Below are positions 18,562 through 30,228 of a stretch of DNA of 34,125 bases, piece by piece (the stretch's first letter is position 1; every line of letters starts with the position of its first letter). The DNA is taken from contig NW_022205049.1 of the NCBI RefSeq assembly GCF_008831285.2, positions 1 to 34,125 on the forward strand, written 5' to 3'. The DNA is from Nymphaea colorata. Lineage: Eukaryota; Streptophyta; Magnoliopsida; Nymphaeales; Nymphaeaceae. A model generated the notes under the pieces. It made no database searches. It had not been told where the DNA came from and saw only the letters and a program-made list of their open reading frames with translations. The translations under genes and the position numbers were made by a program.

Positions 18562-21500
18562 GAAAACAAGTTTTCCATGACATTTTAAAATAAGCATTAG
18601 TTGTTATTTTCACGCCTAAAAAACTTACATTCTGACATAATTTTGGACCAATCTCAGCTCACCTTCTCCTCCAATGTAGGAAAAACATCTCGATTATGGG
18701 AAGGGGAAAAACCGGATTAAAAGCAATCGATGGGGAGTAGGTCAAATAGCCAGCCTTAAATGAGTGACAACATAAATAGCATCAATGAGAAAAGATTCAA
18801 CAATATCATAATTTTTCTCCAATGCAGGATACTGTCCTAATTTATGGATAAACAAACACATACTAGTCAAAATATCCTTAACGCTCTTATGCCAAGAAAA
18901 CCTCGAAATATAACAAAAGATGTCAAGTTTTGACTTTGAAATAATTCAAAATTATCACTTTAACTCATAAGCTTGAGTGCTTGTGTTGTGCAAGTAATAT
19001 GTCATTCACTTATCCATAGCACCATACAAGGATTAGGATTCATTTCGCATCAATGTCGTCGAACCTCTAGAAGGGATATCTTTCAATTTCCAAAATGTGA
19101 ACATAGAGGAATCATCCTCGACATCTTAGGTAATAAAAAAAAGGAGCAGATATTGACCCCAAATTCACACATCCACAAAAGATCGCTACATTCAATTCCT
19201 GCGAGTTTAGCCTTCATGTCATTCATCTCTTGGCGGCACCTTTTGTTTTTTTTTCTTAGTTTTTTTGTTTTTCTTTCTTTTGCATTGAGCTTTTTGCGTT
19301 TTTTTTTTCTTTGAATTTTTTGCAGGCTGACCTTCACCCTTGAGGGAATACCTCACCACCTCAAAAGCTACTACGAAGCTCCACTGCTTTGGTTATCTGT
19401 AGCTTTGTCACGTGTCCAACCCGCTTCACATTACGGGTTTTCGACAAGCCAAAGGTTCGTCAGTCATTATCTTCGCGAAATAGACATAAATTAGCTTTAT
19501 GCCTACCCGGTACTCTTGATTACTGACTCAGTGGAGCAACTACACAAGCCCCGAGCCCATCTCTCAACACTCATTTTGCTACCTGCCAAGATCTTACAAA
19601 GCATTGTGGCTTCTCTCTTGGTATATATTCATTGCAAATGTTTGAACACCAGAGTCAATAGCATTTACTAGTCTTAACTTTCTCAGCTTCAGAGAAATTT
19701 TCCTTACTGTTCAGATCCAGGATTTTTTCAGCTTTCCACTTCCATTGCTTGACAACAAAAACTTGAAAGTCGGGAAAATTTTTTTATTTTACAAATGTTC
19801 TTGACATCAAATGGTATATCACGAGGAGGCATGAACTCTACTCCCTAAACAGATGGGTGGATGCAAAACAAGATGGGTAGACTGAGTAGAAGAACAAACT
19901 TCGCCAACTTTCTCACAAAAGTATGACATTCTACATAAAAGGTTGGTTTAAGGGTGACAAGTTCTCATAAATGTTAGGTCATCAACTGATTGAAAGTTTT
20001 GCAAGAGGTTTACGTTAAGTTCTTATTTTTCGTTGAACGAAGGCCAGCATAAGTCAGTCCTACGCAGTGGCTTTTATAAAATCATTAGGGAAATGATGAT
20101 GACAACTATGGGATTGGACATTGTTAGACTCTGAATGCAAGGTTGTCTACAGAAAACCAAAGTAAAAAAGTGTTTGGATATAGAACAAAGGCAGACTTTT
20201 CGATTTTGACAGGTTCACAAATCTGGGTTAAAAAGACATTATATTGTAAAGAGCCAATATGAAAACTGAGGATTTTTTTACTCTACAAAATTAGAGGATT
20301 TTAGAAAACCAAAGTTCAGAATTTTTTGAACAATTTTGGCATTTTTTTATTCTTCCCAATTTCTGTACAAAGTAGAACAGACTAAAAGTTCTCAAAAACA
20401 ATTTTTCCTAATTAAACTATTAAAGGTTAGTAAAAAAACACAGAAAATTCAGAAAACTATAATCAGATGCAAGAAGATCAAAACACAAAATGCTTGCACC
20501 CAAGATGAACATACAACACTCAAGCACACAGGCAAGAATAATACAAATAAAAAGAAAACCAAATGTAATATGTTGTTCTATAGAATTTATAGAAAACAGA
20601 TTTTCTTTTCAAAGAACAAAGTAACTCACTTCTTGTAATAGACCTTCATCATATCCCCAAAGGTTACCATGACAATTAATTGGAGCTGCATTAAGGGGAA
20701 ACATTTGTTGACAATAAGACTGTCTTAGACAAGTGCAGAACAATGTGCTGCCTCATTGAGCCATCTCTTTCTCATGACAAATTTGACCCGCCATAAGCAA
20801 AATTAGGTCACAAGTCATAACTGCAAATACAAGAAAAGCAAAATTAGAGGAAAGATCAGATCTAAGCAACATTTAGAACTAGGCAAGGATAGGACAAGAA
20901 ACAATACAATTTGAAGCAAAAGCCAATAATGTCATTAATGCTAGGAAGTACAATGGACATGACCAAATATCACTAAACAGATAAAAGTATTTAGCAACCG
21001 ACAAAGAAAAACAACAACGCATGAAAGTCCGATATTCATATAACATCCATCTTGTAAGCAGACCCTTTTCCAAAGCATGGTAGTTTAGCTGGAAGGTGTT
21101 GCTGTATATATATATATATATACAGATATGAAAATTATAGGTGCCCTTTCAGATATGAAAATCCGCTACTAGAGCAAATGCTACTGGCTAAGCCTTTCCA
21201 GTACCTAACAACACAACGGAATCACAGGCGATAAATGCTGTGAGAAGAGATAAGTGGGTCAATAGCTTTTATGTTAAAAAAAAAAATTGTAATCACTGGT
21301 GGGATTTCAGTATTTAAAGATTAAGAGACAATTTAATAATCACTAAAAGGAAGAGGAGCAGAAAGAAGACAATAAGGAATCATATTTTTATCATCAGTTT
21401 AACCATATTTCCTGCTTCAATGAGGTCTCTAATAAAATAAAGGAGCTTAACGGGACAAAAAGAGAGATCCCTATGTGGGAGAGACCACCAGTAGACGTTA

Positions 21501-21580
21501 TCCCTCGTTGATCAGTATGGTGGACAGATATCTACTGGTCTCTCATACGGTTCCAAACAAAGAAGACATGATATAGGGCA
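18562..21580. other. Duplicated-block interior, no gene recognised
   Basis: Shared with 24963-28230. It includes a T-rich tract at 19240-19320 that creates a Lys-rich frame on the minus strand, and a more GC-rich stretch at 19320-19620 that is well kept in copy 2. The plus frame there (HHLK, then YYEAPLLW) is not continuous in this copy. I could not assign it to an element or gene. A-rich sequence fills 20330-20620, and a (TA)n run lies at 21104-21122. Confidence 0.5.
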
Positions 21581-21601
21581 TTAACCAGCTCTGCTACCAA
21601 C
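21581..21601 (-). other. Primer-binding-site-like motif beside a possible LTR edge
   Basis: The minus strand reads TTGGTAGCAGAGCTGG, one mismatch from TGGTATCAGAGC, the initiator tRNA-Met complement used as primer-binding site by many plant LTR retrotransposons. Just outside it the plus strand begins TGTTGAAATAATCTAGATTC, the usual position of an LTR edge starting TG. A partner LTR, PPT or polymerase genes were not seen. Copy 2 keeps the same motif at about 28228-28243. Confidence 0.4.
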
Positions 21602-22436
21602 TGTTGAAATAATCTAGATTCACATGCACAAGTTCACACGTAGATATAAATGGGTAAGATGCATACCAGTTCTTGTCATGATACACAACTAGAGAAGAAT
21701 CAAGAATGAAGATGGATAATCTCTTCAGCTAATGGCTACCGTCAATGAACACGAACACAGGTGCTAAACATTGAAGGTGAGCAGGGACTGATCCTCAAAA
21801 ATTTTTCAAAACCGCTCTGGCTCTTGAATGGGTGCGAAATAAAAAGGTGCATGGTGAAGAATTTTTGGAGTGAAGGGTCACAACCAGTGAAGCCTTCAGC
21901 ACACGTTCTCAACAAAATTAACAATTCTCTAATTTCAATTACATATTAGCATATGAAACTTGTCCAACTTGGCAAATCCTATGTGGGGCTCAAAGTGAAG
22001 GGAGCCAAGAACTCTATGATATGATATGACATGGTTTAATGCGGAGGAGAGGGTTTGGAAAGAGGAGGGCAGCCCGATGCATAGCTGGGTCTTCCTCTGC
22101 AAATTGGCGAGTTGTCTGAACCTCAAGGAGAACCCTTACCGCCATGTAAGCAAGTCATGAGGATTGTGATCACATGTTCCTCAAAACAGCAAAGGCAACA
22201 AAGATCCAATAAATTTTGGCCACCGTGAGATATTCAATGACTCAATCAGTTGGGCTAATTAACAAATATCATCTACTTTTTCAAAGTTAAGGCATATCTA
22301 AAACGACACCCCTTATGTTAAAAGGGCGTAGAAGACGACTAGGGCTGTGATTTGGGGAAAGGGAGACAGGAAACACAGGCAGACGTGAGAATAAAACGTG
22401 ATCGAAAGAGGCAAGCCTGCGCCTTACCTCGACAGA

Positions 22437-22514
22437 GATGAGGAAGAGGAACTGATGCGGACGTGAGCAGCTGCCGATGAGGAAGAGGATCAGATGCAGA
22501 CGTGAGCAGATGCA
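22437..22514. repeat. 39-bp tandem duplication, copy 1 only
   Basis: 'gatgaggaagagga' followed by 'ctgatgcggacgtgagcag' occurs at 22437 and again, slightly changed, at 22476. Copy 2 of the block has a single unit here (about 29107), so the duplication is private to copy 1 or was lost from copy 2. Confidence 0.8.
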
Positions 22515-22531
22515 TGTGGGAGACCTTCTGC

Positions 22532-23799
22532 AGCGCACGAAAAAGAAAAGAAAACAGCAAAGAAACAGGCAAATCAATTATAAAGAAAACCAAAATGGTC
22601 AGGCTTCGGTTGGTTTCTCAGCTATGTCAAGTTCCAGCTCCTTGACTTTTTTTACCCTTGCTTTTTTTTACCTCAGCACTACCTTCCGCCAGCAATGGCC
22701 ACAACCTCTGCCTTCTCAACCAAGGTCTCCTCGGCAAAAGGTCATGACCTTCGACTAATCCGTCCATCCGTCGTCAATTGATATTTTGGAAAAAAAAATC
22801 AAAATTGGAAAAGGAAATCGATGCAGGTTGTTGCAGAATTCCAGTTGTTGTAAATCGGCATGAGCATCTCCTAGTGAAAGAGAGAGAGAACAGACCCAAA
22901 ACACAGGGCTCTTTGGCCAGCCCTCATTTCTAACGGAAATGAAAGAGAGAGATGCTTGTACCTTGGCTGCCAATGTTATAAAAATCTCACTGTGAATCAA
23001 ATTGGTTAGGGTGCCCATTTGGTGAATTGGCTGATTCAAAGACTCAATCAGTTGGGCTTAGAAACAAATATTATCTACTTTTGTCAAAGAATAAATAGTA
23101 TATAAATAAGAAAAATCTTAAAAGACTTGAGAAAATAACAAAAAAGTGATAAATGGCAAGTCTACATCCACCGTAGTTTGCCAGAATTTGTTCCACACCT
23201 ACGATTGATAATCTGTTTCTCTTTTGATCAAGATGAAGGCCAAACAGCCCCTAATATCTGGCATCTTCTGTTGCAGCATCGTTAAAGTGGTCACTGGTCA
23301 TGACAACTAGACCAATCACAGATGCTCACAGCAGAAAGAAAATAGGAGCAAAATGGAAAGTTGTGCTTATGGCAATTTTCAAAAGCAGCCTTCAGTGTTC
23401 AGGAGATGAGGAGTCCCCCCTGGAAAAGAGAAGTTGTGGCAGTCAACGCATGGACAAAAAACTTGCATAAGTAACTCTCCATATGAGGCACATATCATTT
23501 GTAAGAAAGAACAAGAATTTGCTTCATACATCCTATATGGAGAATATGGTCTCTTCTACTTTAAGTCACTTTCTCATGTTTCTTCAATTTCTTCATTTTC
23601 CTTCATAATTAGATTTTCACGTATACAAGGAAAAAAAAATTGTTATAATACAGGGGTTTTCATACAAGAACTTGCCAAAGTCCAGCTTGAACCCATATGA
23701 CTGCAAACTTCTACATCAAATGTATGAAATATTTTGGAGGAAAAAATAATTCATAGGCACACCATAATTGTGGTAATCTATAAAGCAATTGCCTGTTCC
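22532..23799. other. Spacer between duplicated blocks, no intact gene
   Basis: At 22695 an ATG opens a 28-codon frame, MATTSAFSTKVSSAKGHDLR and onward, whose Ser/Thr-rich, acidic-poor start resembles a chloroplast transit peptide. It is preceded by a pyrimidine-rich leader-like stretch but ends at a stop with no further exon recognised. Another place, 23036-23096, is a third copy of a piece of the block end. The rest (23100-23799) holds unsupported short frames. Confidence 0.45.
23036..23096. repeat. Third partial copy of the block-end sequence
   Basis: 'gactcaatcagttggg' then 'aaacaaatattatctacttt' matches about 22236-22285 in copy 1 and 28924-28970 in copy 2, in the same orientation. It agrees with copy 2 ('cttagaaacaaatat') better than with copy 1 ('ctaattaacaaatat'). 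It lies between the two blocks, outside both. Confidence 0.8.
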
Positions 23800-23894
23800 A
23801 TAAAAAAAGTCAAAAACAAACTGAAATTAGAACATAGTATCATTAAAATCCTATATCTAGTTGAACCCTCACTATCTTGGAGAAGTTCAACAAT

Positions 23895-24126
23895 GACATC
23901 AAAAGACAGTGGACACTTCTGTCAAGTACCAACAAGAACAAACGAGAACATCCTTTTCAGTGACAATGAAGCTTACATGCCTCCTTTCTTTAATCGTTAT
24001 TGACATCCCAAGCTGTGGAGGTGGCACCTTCAGTTGAACTTGATACGAGCATCAGATGAAAATTGGTTGGAAGAAGACAGAGCTTTACATGCTTGCATAT
24101 CAGTGAGTACAATGCAAATGTCCCAC
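23895..24126 (-). pseudogene. KUP/HAK potassium transporter exon relic, copy 2
   Basis: After the acceptor AG at 24127-24128 it reads GGTFALYSLICKHVKLCLLP, closer to the family consensus than copy 1, which has Arg instead of Leu in the YSLIC position. A 1-base loss after LCLLP shifts the frame. Beyond it, in another frame, KVPPPQLGMSITIKER matches the family segment after LPNQ in KUP5/7/12-type members (RLKVPSPELERSLKIKER in my memory of the family). The damage differs from that in copy 1, so part of the decay followed duplication. Confidence 0.78.
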
Positions 24127-24962
24127 CTGCAATAAAATTGAGGAACCAAAGGCAAGTCTTGCAATTAGATCTCATAACTAAGATTTAGCTTGAGGACAAA
24201 AAGAAATCATGTTTTAACTGTATGAATTGACATGTTAGCTCTGAAAATAAAAACACAATATACGCTCATTTGAACAGTGGGCCCATAAGCCACCGTTCTA
24301 GCCTTCTAGGCTGCACTAATACACCACTCAGCCATATCCCACCTGCATTGTGATATTTTAGAAATGCCATAAGAATCAAGCACAGCTGCACATCAACAAA
24401 TACATGTTTTTCAATACTTGTGCATGTGCACAAGTGTCTTTCCACTTGGGTATGAGAGAGAGACACACACAAACACATGTTCGTGACAGAGACCTGAGTC
24501 ATATCTTCCATATGCTTTAAACCACAACAAACATTATGCACTAAACCACAACAAACATAAAAAGAAAAGGCATTATTTAAATCAACAACACATTCCTAAG
24601 GATGCCTTCACCAACTCTACCACCAACTCTGATTGTATCAAGTACTTTGGCTTTTCTAGAAAAGTTGTCATTGAATGGTTTATGGCATCAAAGGCTCTTG
24701 GTTCGCCGGTGAATAGCATCAGAGGCTCTTGGTTCGCCAACTGCAACTGGCCTGGGTAGGCGGTCAAGTTCAGGAAAACCCAGAATGTTAGGATCAAGTT
24801 CACGAATCCATGCAATGCATAAAATGCTTGCCATATCAAGTCTTAGGAATTGTTCTTGGGAAAGAAAGATATCACTGTTCACCTTCCAGTTCATGATCCT
24901 GGGCCTTACCTACAGCGACAACATCTGGATAAGAACATCAAAAACCAATAACAAATCTAAAA

Positions 24963-27900
24963 ACAAGCTTTCCATGACATTCTAAAATAAGCCGTGTCAT
25001 TTTCATGCCTAAAAAACTTGCACTATAATATAATTTTGGACCAACCTCAGCCCACCTTCTCCTCCAATGTAGGAAAAACATCTCGGTTATGGGAAGGGGA
25101 AGAACTGGATTAAAAGCAATAGACTCAATCAACAAGGAGCAGGTTGAACAGCCAGAATTAAATGAAAATAGCATGAATGAAAAAAGATTGAATAATAATT
25201 ATAATATCATAATTTTCCCCAATGCTGAATACTGCCCTGATTTATGGATAAACAAAACACATATTAGTCAAAAGGGGATTGGTTAGTTCCTCTTATGCCA
25301 AGAAAACCTCGAAATATAACAAAAGATGTCAAGTTTTGACTTTGAAATAGTTCAAAATTATCACTTTAACTCATAAGCTTGAGTGCTCGTGTTGTGCAAG
25401 TAATATGTCATTCACTTATCCATAGCACCATACAAGGATTAGGATTCATTTCCCATCAATGTCGTTAAACCTCTAGAAGGGATATCTTTCAATTTCCAAA
25501 ATGTGAACATAAAGGAATCATCCTCGACATCTTAGTAATAAAAAAAAGGAGCAGATATTGACCCCAAATTCGCACATCCACAAAAGATCGTTACATTCAA
25601 TTCCTGCGAGTTCAACCTTCATGTCTTTCATCTCTTGGCAGGCACCTTTTGTTTTTTTTTTCTTAGTTTTTTTGTTTTTCTTTCTTTTGCATTTAGCTTT
25701 TTGCTATTTTTTTTTCAGGCCGACCTTCACCTTCAAGGGAATACCTCACCACCTCAAAGGCTACTACGAAGCTCCACTGCTTTGGTGGTTAAGTGTAGCT
25801 TTGTCACGTGTCCAACCCGCTTCCTTACGGGTTTTCGACGAGCCAAAGGTTCGTAAGTCATTATCTTCGCGAAATAGACATAAATCAGCTTTATGCCTAC
25901 TCGGTACTCTTGATTACTGACTCAGAGGAACAACTACACAAGCCCCGAGCCCATCTCTCAACACTCATTTTGCTACCTGCCAAGATCTTACGAGCATTGT
26001 GGCTTCTCTCTCAGTATATATTCACGTTAAATCCTTGCAAATGTTTGAACACCAGAGTCAATAGCATTTCCTAGTCTTAACCTTCTCGGCTTCATAGGAG
26101 TTTTCCTTACTGTTTAGATCCAGGATTTTTTCAACATTCCTCTTCCATTGCTTGACAACAAAAACTTGAAAGTTTCTCCTACTCGAGAAGATACTTAGAG
26201 TAAAGCAAAGACATATCATTATGAGCGAAGACATTTTTAAAATGTTTCTAAACAAAATTAAAAATATTTTTACTTTACAAATGTTCTTGACATCAAATGG
26301 TATATCACGAGGAGGCATGAGCTCTACTCCCTAAAGAGATGGGTGAATGCAAAACAAGATGGGTAGACTGAGTAAGAGGCAGACTTTTCGACTTCTGACA
26401 GGTTCAAAAATCTGGGTTAAAAAGACATTATATTGTAAAGAATCGATATGAAAACTAAGGATTTTTTTATCTACAGAAGTAGAGGATTTTAGAAAACCAA
26501 AATTCAGAATTTTTTGAACAATTTTGGTATTTTTTTTATTCTTCCCAATTTCTGTACAAAGTAGAACAAAATAAAAGTTCTCAAAAACAATTTTTCCTAA
26601 TTAAACTATTAAAGGTCAGTAAAAAACCCACAAAATTCAGAAAACTATAATCACATGCAAGAAAATCAAAACACAAAATGCTTGCACCAAATATGAACAT
26701 ACAACACTCAAGCACACAGGGCGAGAATAATACAAATAAAAAGAAGAAATCACACTGTTATTCTATAGAATTTATAGAAAACAGATTTCCTCTTCAAAGA
26801 ACAAAGTAACTCACTTCTTGTAATGGACCATCAACCTTTATCGTATTCCCAAAGGTTACCATGACAATTAATTGGTGCTGCATTAACGGGAAACATTTTT
26901 TGACAATAAGGCTGTCTTAGACAAGTGCAGTCCACCAATTAAGAAGGAAATAAAGAAAAAAAGGAAAAAAATGCATACCCGATAACGACTGCTAAAGCCT
27001 GTCTACAACAATGCGCTGCCTCATTGAGCCTTCCCTTTCTCACGACAAATTTGACCCGCCATCAGCAGAATTAGGTCACAAGTCATAACTGCAAATACAA
27101 GAAAAGCAGAATTATAGGAAAGATCTAAGCAATATTTAGAACTAGTCAAGGATAGGAGAAGAAACCATACGATTTTAAGCAAAAGCCAATAATGTCATTA
27201 ATGCTAGGAAGTACAATAGACAGGCCCAAATATAAATAAACAGATGAAGGTATTTAGCAGCCAACAAAGAAAAGCGACAACGTAGGAAAGTCCGATATTC
27301 ATATAACATCCAAGTTGTAAGGAGACCCTATTCCAAAGCACGCTAGTTCATAGCTAGAAGGTGTCGCTGTGACCAATAGGTCACAGGCTGACAGCAACAA
27401 TTTTGATAGCAAGATGATCACATCTGCTATAATGCATTGACTTTAACAATACGCAGCTTTTTTATTTTGATACTTTGATCATACAAGCCAATAGTATTTT
27501 ACTGTATTTATGTTAACATTTAATATAAAAACGGCTTTTAATTAAAATTTCAAAATTCTTAAAAAGCATCCAACAAATCGTAATACCGCAAAACAAATGC
27601 ATTAGAATGAGATCCAGGAGCAAAGACTGAAAAACCATCCATACTGATTGAAACTGAATGCAAATCAGTGACGGAGCCACATATGAACTGCCCACATCAG
27701 CCCTTCAACGTTTCTTTATTTTCACATTAACATATTCAAATATTTGTATGTATGAATGTATGTATATGTACATATATATATATAAGTGCCCTTTCGGATA
27801 TGAAAATCTGCTACTGGAGCAAATGCTAGTGATTGAGCCTTTCCAGTACCTAACAACGGAGTCACAGTAGAGAAACGCTGTGAGAAGAGATCGGTGGGTC

Positions 27901-28227
27901 AATAGCTTTTTATATTTTAAAAAAAAATTGTGATCAATTGGTGGGGTTTCAGTATTTAAAGATTAAGAGAGACAATTTAATAATCATTAAAGGGAAGAGG
28001 AGCAGAAAGGAGACAACAAGGAATCATCTTTCTATCATCAGTTTAACCATATTTACTGCTTCAATGAGGTCTCTAATAAAAGAAAGGAGCTTAAGGGGAC
28101 AAAAAGAGAGATCCCCTATGTGGGGGAGACTGCCGGTTAGATGCCGTCCCTCGTTGATCTGTACGGTGGATATCTACTGGTCTCTCGTACGGTTCCAAAC
28201 AAAGAAGACATGATATAGGGCATTAAC
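24963..28227. other. Duplicated-block interior of copy 2, no gene recognised
   Basis: Counterpart of 18562-21580. A 120-codon plus-strand frame (25558-25920) spans a poly-T tract and a region with GIPHHLKGYYEAPLLW; its counterpart in copy 1 is interrupted, so I do not call it a gene. A-rich sequence lies at 26580-26760. Confidence 0.5.
27371..27766. mobile_element. Insertion private to copy 2, with a CAGTGACGGAG element end
   Basis: Copy 1 runs from 'ggtgttgctgt' straight into a (TA)n run and 'ggtgccctttc'. Copy 2 has about 395 extra bases between the same landmarks. Inside, CAGTGACGGAGCCACA at 27666 followed by 'tgcccacatcagccc' resembles the terminus described at 14566. The left edge has the palindrome TGACCAATAGGTCA. 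The opposite element end is not visible, so this may be a truncated or composite insertion. Confidence 0.45.
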
Positions 28228-28243
28228 CGGCTCTGCTACCAAT
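28228..28243 (-). other. Primer-binding-site-like motif, copy 2
   Basis: The minus strand reads TTGGTAGCAGAGCCGG, the counterpart of 21581-21601, with TGTTGAAAGAATCTAGATTC outside it after a 4-base 'tttg' difference. The same one mismatch from TGGTATCAGAGC is present in both copies, so it predates the duplication. Confidence 0.4.
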
Positions 28244-29177
28244 TGTTTGTTGAAAGAATCTAGATTCACATGCACAAGTTCACACGTAGATATAAACCGG
28301 TCAGATGCTTATCGGTTCTTGTCATGATACACAACGAGAGAAGAATGAAGAATGAAGATGGATAATCACTTTGGCTAACGGCTACCATCAATGGACACGA
28401 ACACATGTGCTAAACATTGAAGGTGAGCAGGGACTGATCCTCAAAAATTTTTCAACTATTGAAACCGCTCTGGCTCTTGAATGGGTGCGAAAAAAAGAGG
28501 TGCATGGTGAAGAAGTTTTGGAATGAAGGGTCACAACCAGTGAAGCCTTCAGCACACGTTCTCAAACAAAATTAACAATCCTCATAATTCAGTTACCTAT
28601 TAGTATATGAAACTTGTCCAACTTGGCAAATCCTATGTGGGGTTCAAAGTGAAGGGAGCCAAGAGCTCAATGATATGATATGACATGTTTTAATACGAAG
28701 GAAATGGAAGTGGGCAGACTTAAAAGAGGAGAGGGTTTGGAAAGAGGAGGGCAGCCGGATGCATAGCTGGGTCTGCCTCTGCAAATCGGCGATTTGTCTG
28801 AATCTCAAGGAGAACCCTTACCATCCTGTGTGAGCAAGCTAATGAGGATGGTGATCACAATGTTCCTCAAATACAGAAAAGGCAACAAAGATCCAATAAA
28901 TTTTGGCCACCGTATGATATTCAATGACTCAATCAGTTGGGCTTAGAAACAAATATCATCTACTTTTTCAAAGATAAAGCATATCTCAAACGACCAGGGT
29001 GAAGAAGACGACTAGGGCTGCGATTTGGGGAAAGGCAGACAGGAAACACAGGCAGACGTGAGAATGAAACGGATAGAAGAGGCAAGCCTGAGCCTTACCT
29101 CGACAGAGATGCGGAAGAGGAGCTGATGCAGACATGCGCTACGAGAATGAGCAGCTGCATTGCGGGAGAGCTTCTGC

Positions 29178-30228
29178 GAGAGGAAGAGGAGCCTTGTCCA
29201 CGAGCAAAGACTATGCCCTAACGGGCAGCAATTTTGTCCGCACTGAAGAAGGAAAGACATGGGTTGGGCTCGATAAACCTTCCCTCTCGACAAACTTTCA
29301 AAATCGACCGAAATATTTTGGAGAAACACTTTAGTTTTAAAAATTCCATAAACTGCCTTTCTGAAAAGTTGCGGGCGTAACAGCGGGACTCACCGTCAAA
29401 CTGTCTTAACAGAGGGAGATGCAGCCTAGTTCAATGCCCTCGGTCTTTCAGAATGGTTCCGTGGAACATCAACCTGTCACGGGAGATGGGCCGCACTCAG
29501 AGTTTGTTCGGGAGATGGGCCGCACTCAGAGTTTGTTGAATCAATTGTTCGTTCATTTTTTGAATAGATAATATATTTGGTAATTCATAGCCGATTCTGT
29601 TGAATCGATGAATCCGCACAGTTCACTACTTCATTTGGTATACCTTTCAATTTTTAACAATACTACAATAAGGTCAACAGCCCAACATCTACTCGGTTTC
29701 CACTCTGTTGGCAGCAATAGTGATAATCTTAATCCGATATTTCGATGGGGATGCATATTAGAGTAGAAAGCATTAATAATTAAGTGAAGGGGCTGATGGG
29801 TGAAAGTAGAAGCAAAGGCCAGTAAAGATGAATTGACTGATTTTAACTAGAATATGCTTTAATCCAAGGAACCATAGTTCTTGCTTACGGATTTATGCTT
29901 CACACGTAAAACTTGGTGCATGTTTCTCAACCCCGCCTCAAAAAGGCAAAGCAGTGCCCTCTTCTTCCATGTCTCAGATAAAGTTGACAGTCTTCCGAAA
30001 AAATGGCTTACATTTTGTAGAATCTAAAAGTGATGCTGATCGCAATCACTTGCTGGTTGCTGCCAAGCATTAGTTTTAACATGGCAAAAGGACAGGACAA
30101 AAAAAAATATTTGATTCGGGAAAAAATATCTCCCAATAATATGTATACACTTCCATAAAATATTCCACAAAACTGGTCAAGAATTAATGCTGCCAGTCGT
30201 TTCCCATCTTCCCCAACATCTTAAAGTT
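29178..30228. other. No gene recognised
   Basis: Spacer between the second block and the kinase relic. It contains a perfect 29-bp tandem duplication at 29480-29537 and a stretch (29570-29640) rich in 'gaatc' words like the block-end sequence. Short frames are unsupported. Confidence 0.55.
29480..29537. repeat. Perfect 29-bp tandem duplication
   Basis: 'cgggagatgggccgcactca' plus 'gagtttgtt' occurs twice back to back with no mismatch. Perfect identity suggests a recent slippage or repair event, or an assembly artefact. Confidence 0.95.

Larger units (their letters stand above)
16838..22531. repeat. Duplicated block, copy 1 (partner 23800-29177)
   Basis: From 'gtcaaaaacaaa' to 'cttctgc' this block is colinear with 23800-29177 in the same orientation. 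In a 370-base stretch from 18890 I count roughly a dozen differences by eye against 25300-25650. Differences in length come from indels: the 687-bp insertion at 17875-18561, about 300 bp at 19886-20186 present only here, and three segments present only in copy 2. Content: a KUP/HAK exon relic on the minus strand, a primer-binding-site-like motif at about 21590, and otherwise unrecognised sequence. Either a tandem duplication or two insertions of the same large element could give this arrangement. Confidence 0.93.
23800..29177. repeat. Duplicated block, copy 2 (partner 16838-22531)
   Basis: Colinear with copy 1, from 'gtcaaaaacaaac' to 'cttctgc'. Segments present only here are about 85 bp at 26174-26265, about 75 bp at 26937-27007 and about 395 bp at 27371-27766. 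It lacks the solo LTR and the 300-bp stretch of copy 1. Divergence differs along its length, low around 25300-25650 and higher near the ends. Confidence 0.93.

Noticed and set aside
18244-18580. Open frames of 77-100 codons in a GC-rich region
   Set aside because: They lie inside the solo LTR, two frames overlap on the same strand, and GC-rich DNA gives long frames by chance.
19083-19337. Lys-rich minus-strand frame resembling a coiled coil
   Set aside because: The Lys run is the translation of a T-rich tract, and the frame is not kept in block copy 2.
22755-23039. 94-codon minus-strand frame in the spacer
   Set aside because: No recognisable domain; part of it overlaps the repeated block-end sequence.
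25558-25920. 120-codon plus-strand frame
   Set aside because: Phe-rich because of poly-T; the counterpart in copy 1 is broken, and no family match is recognised.
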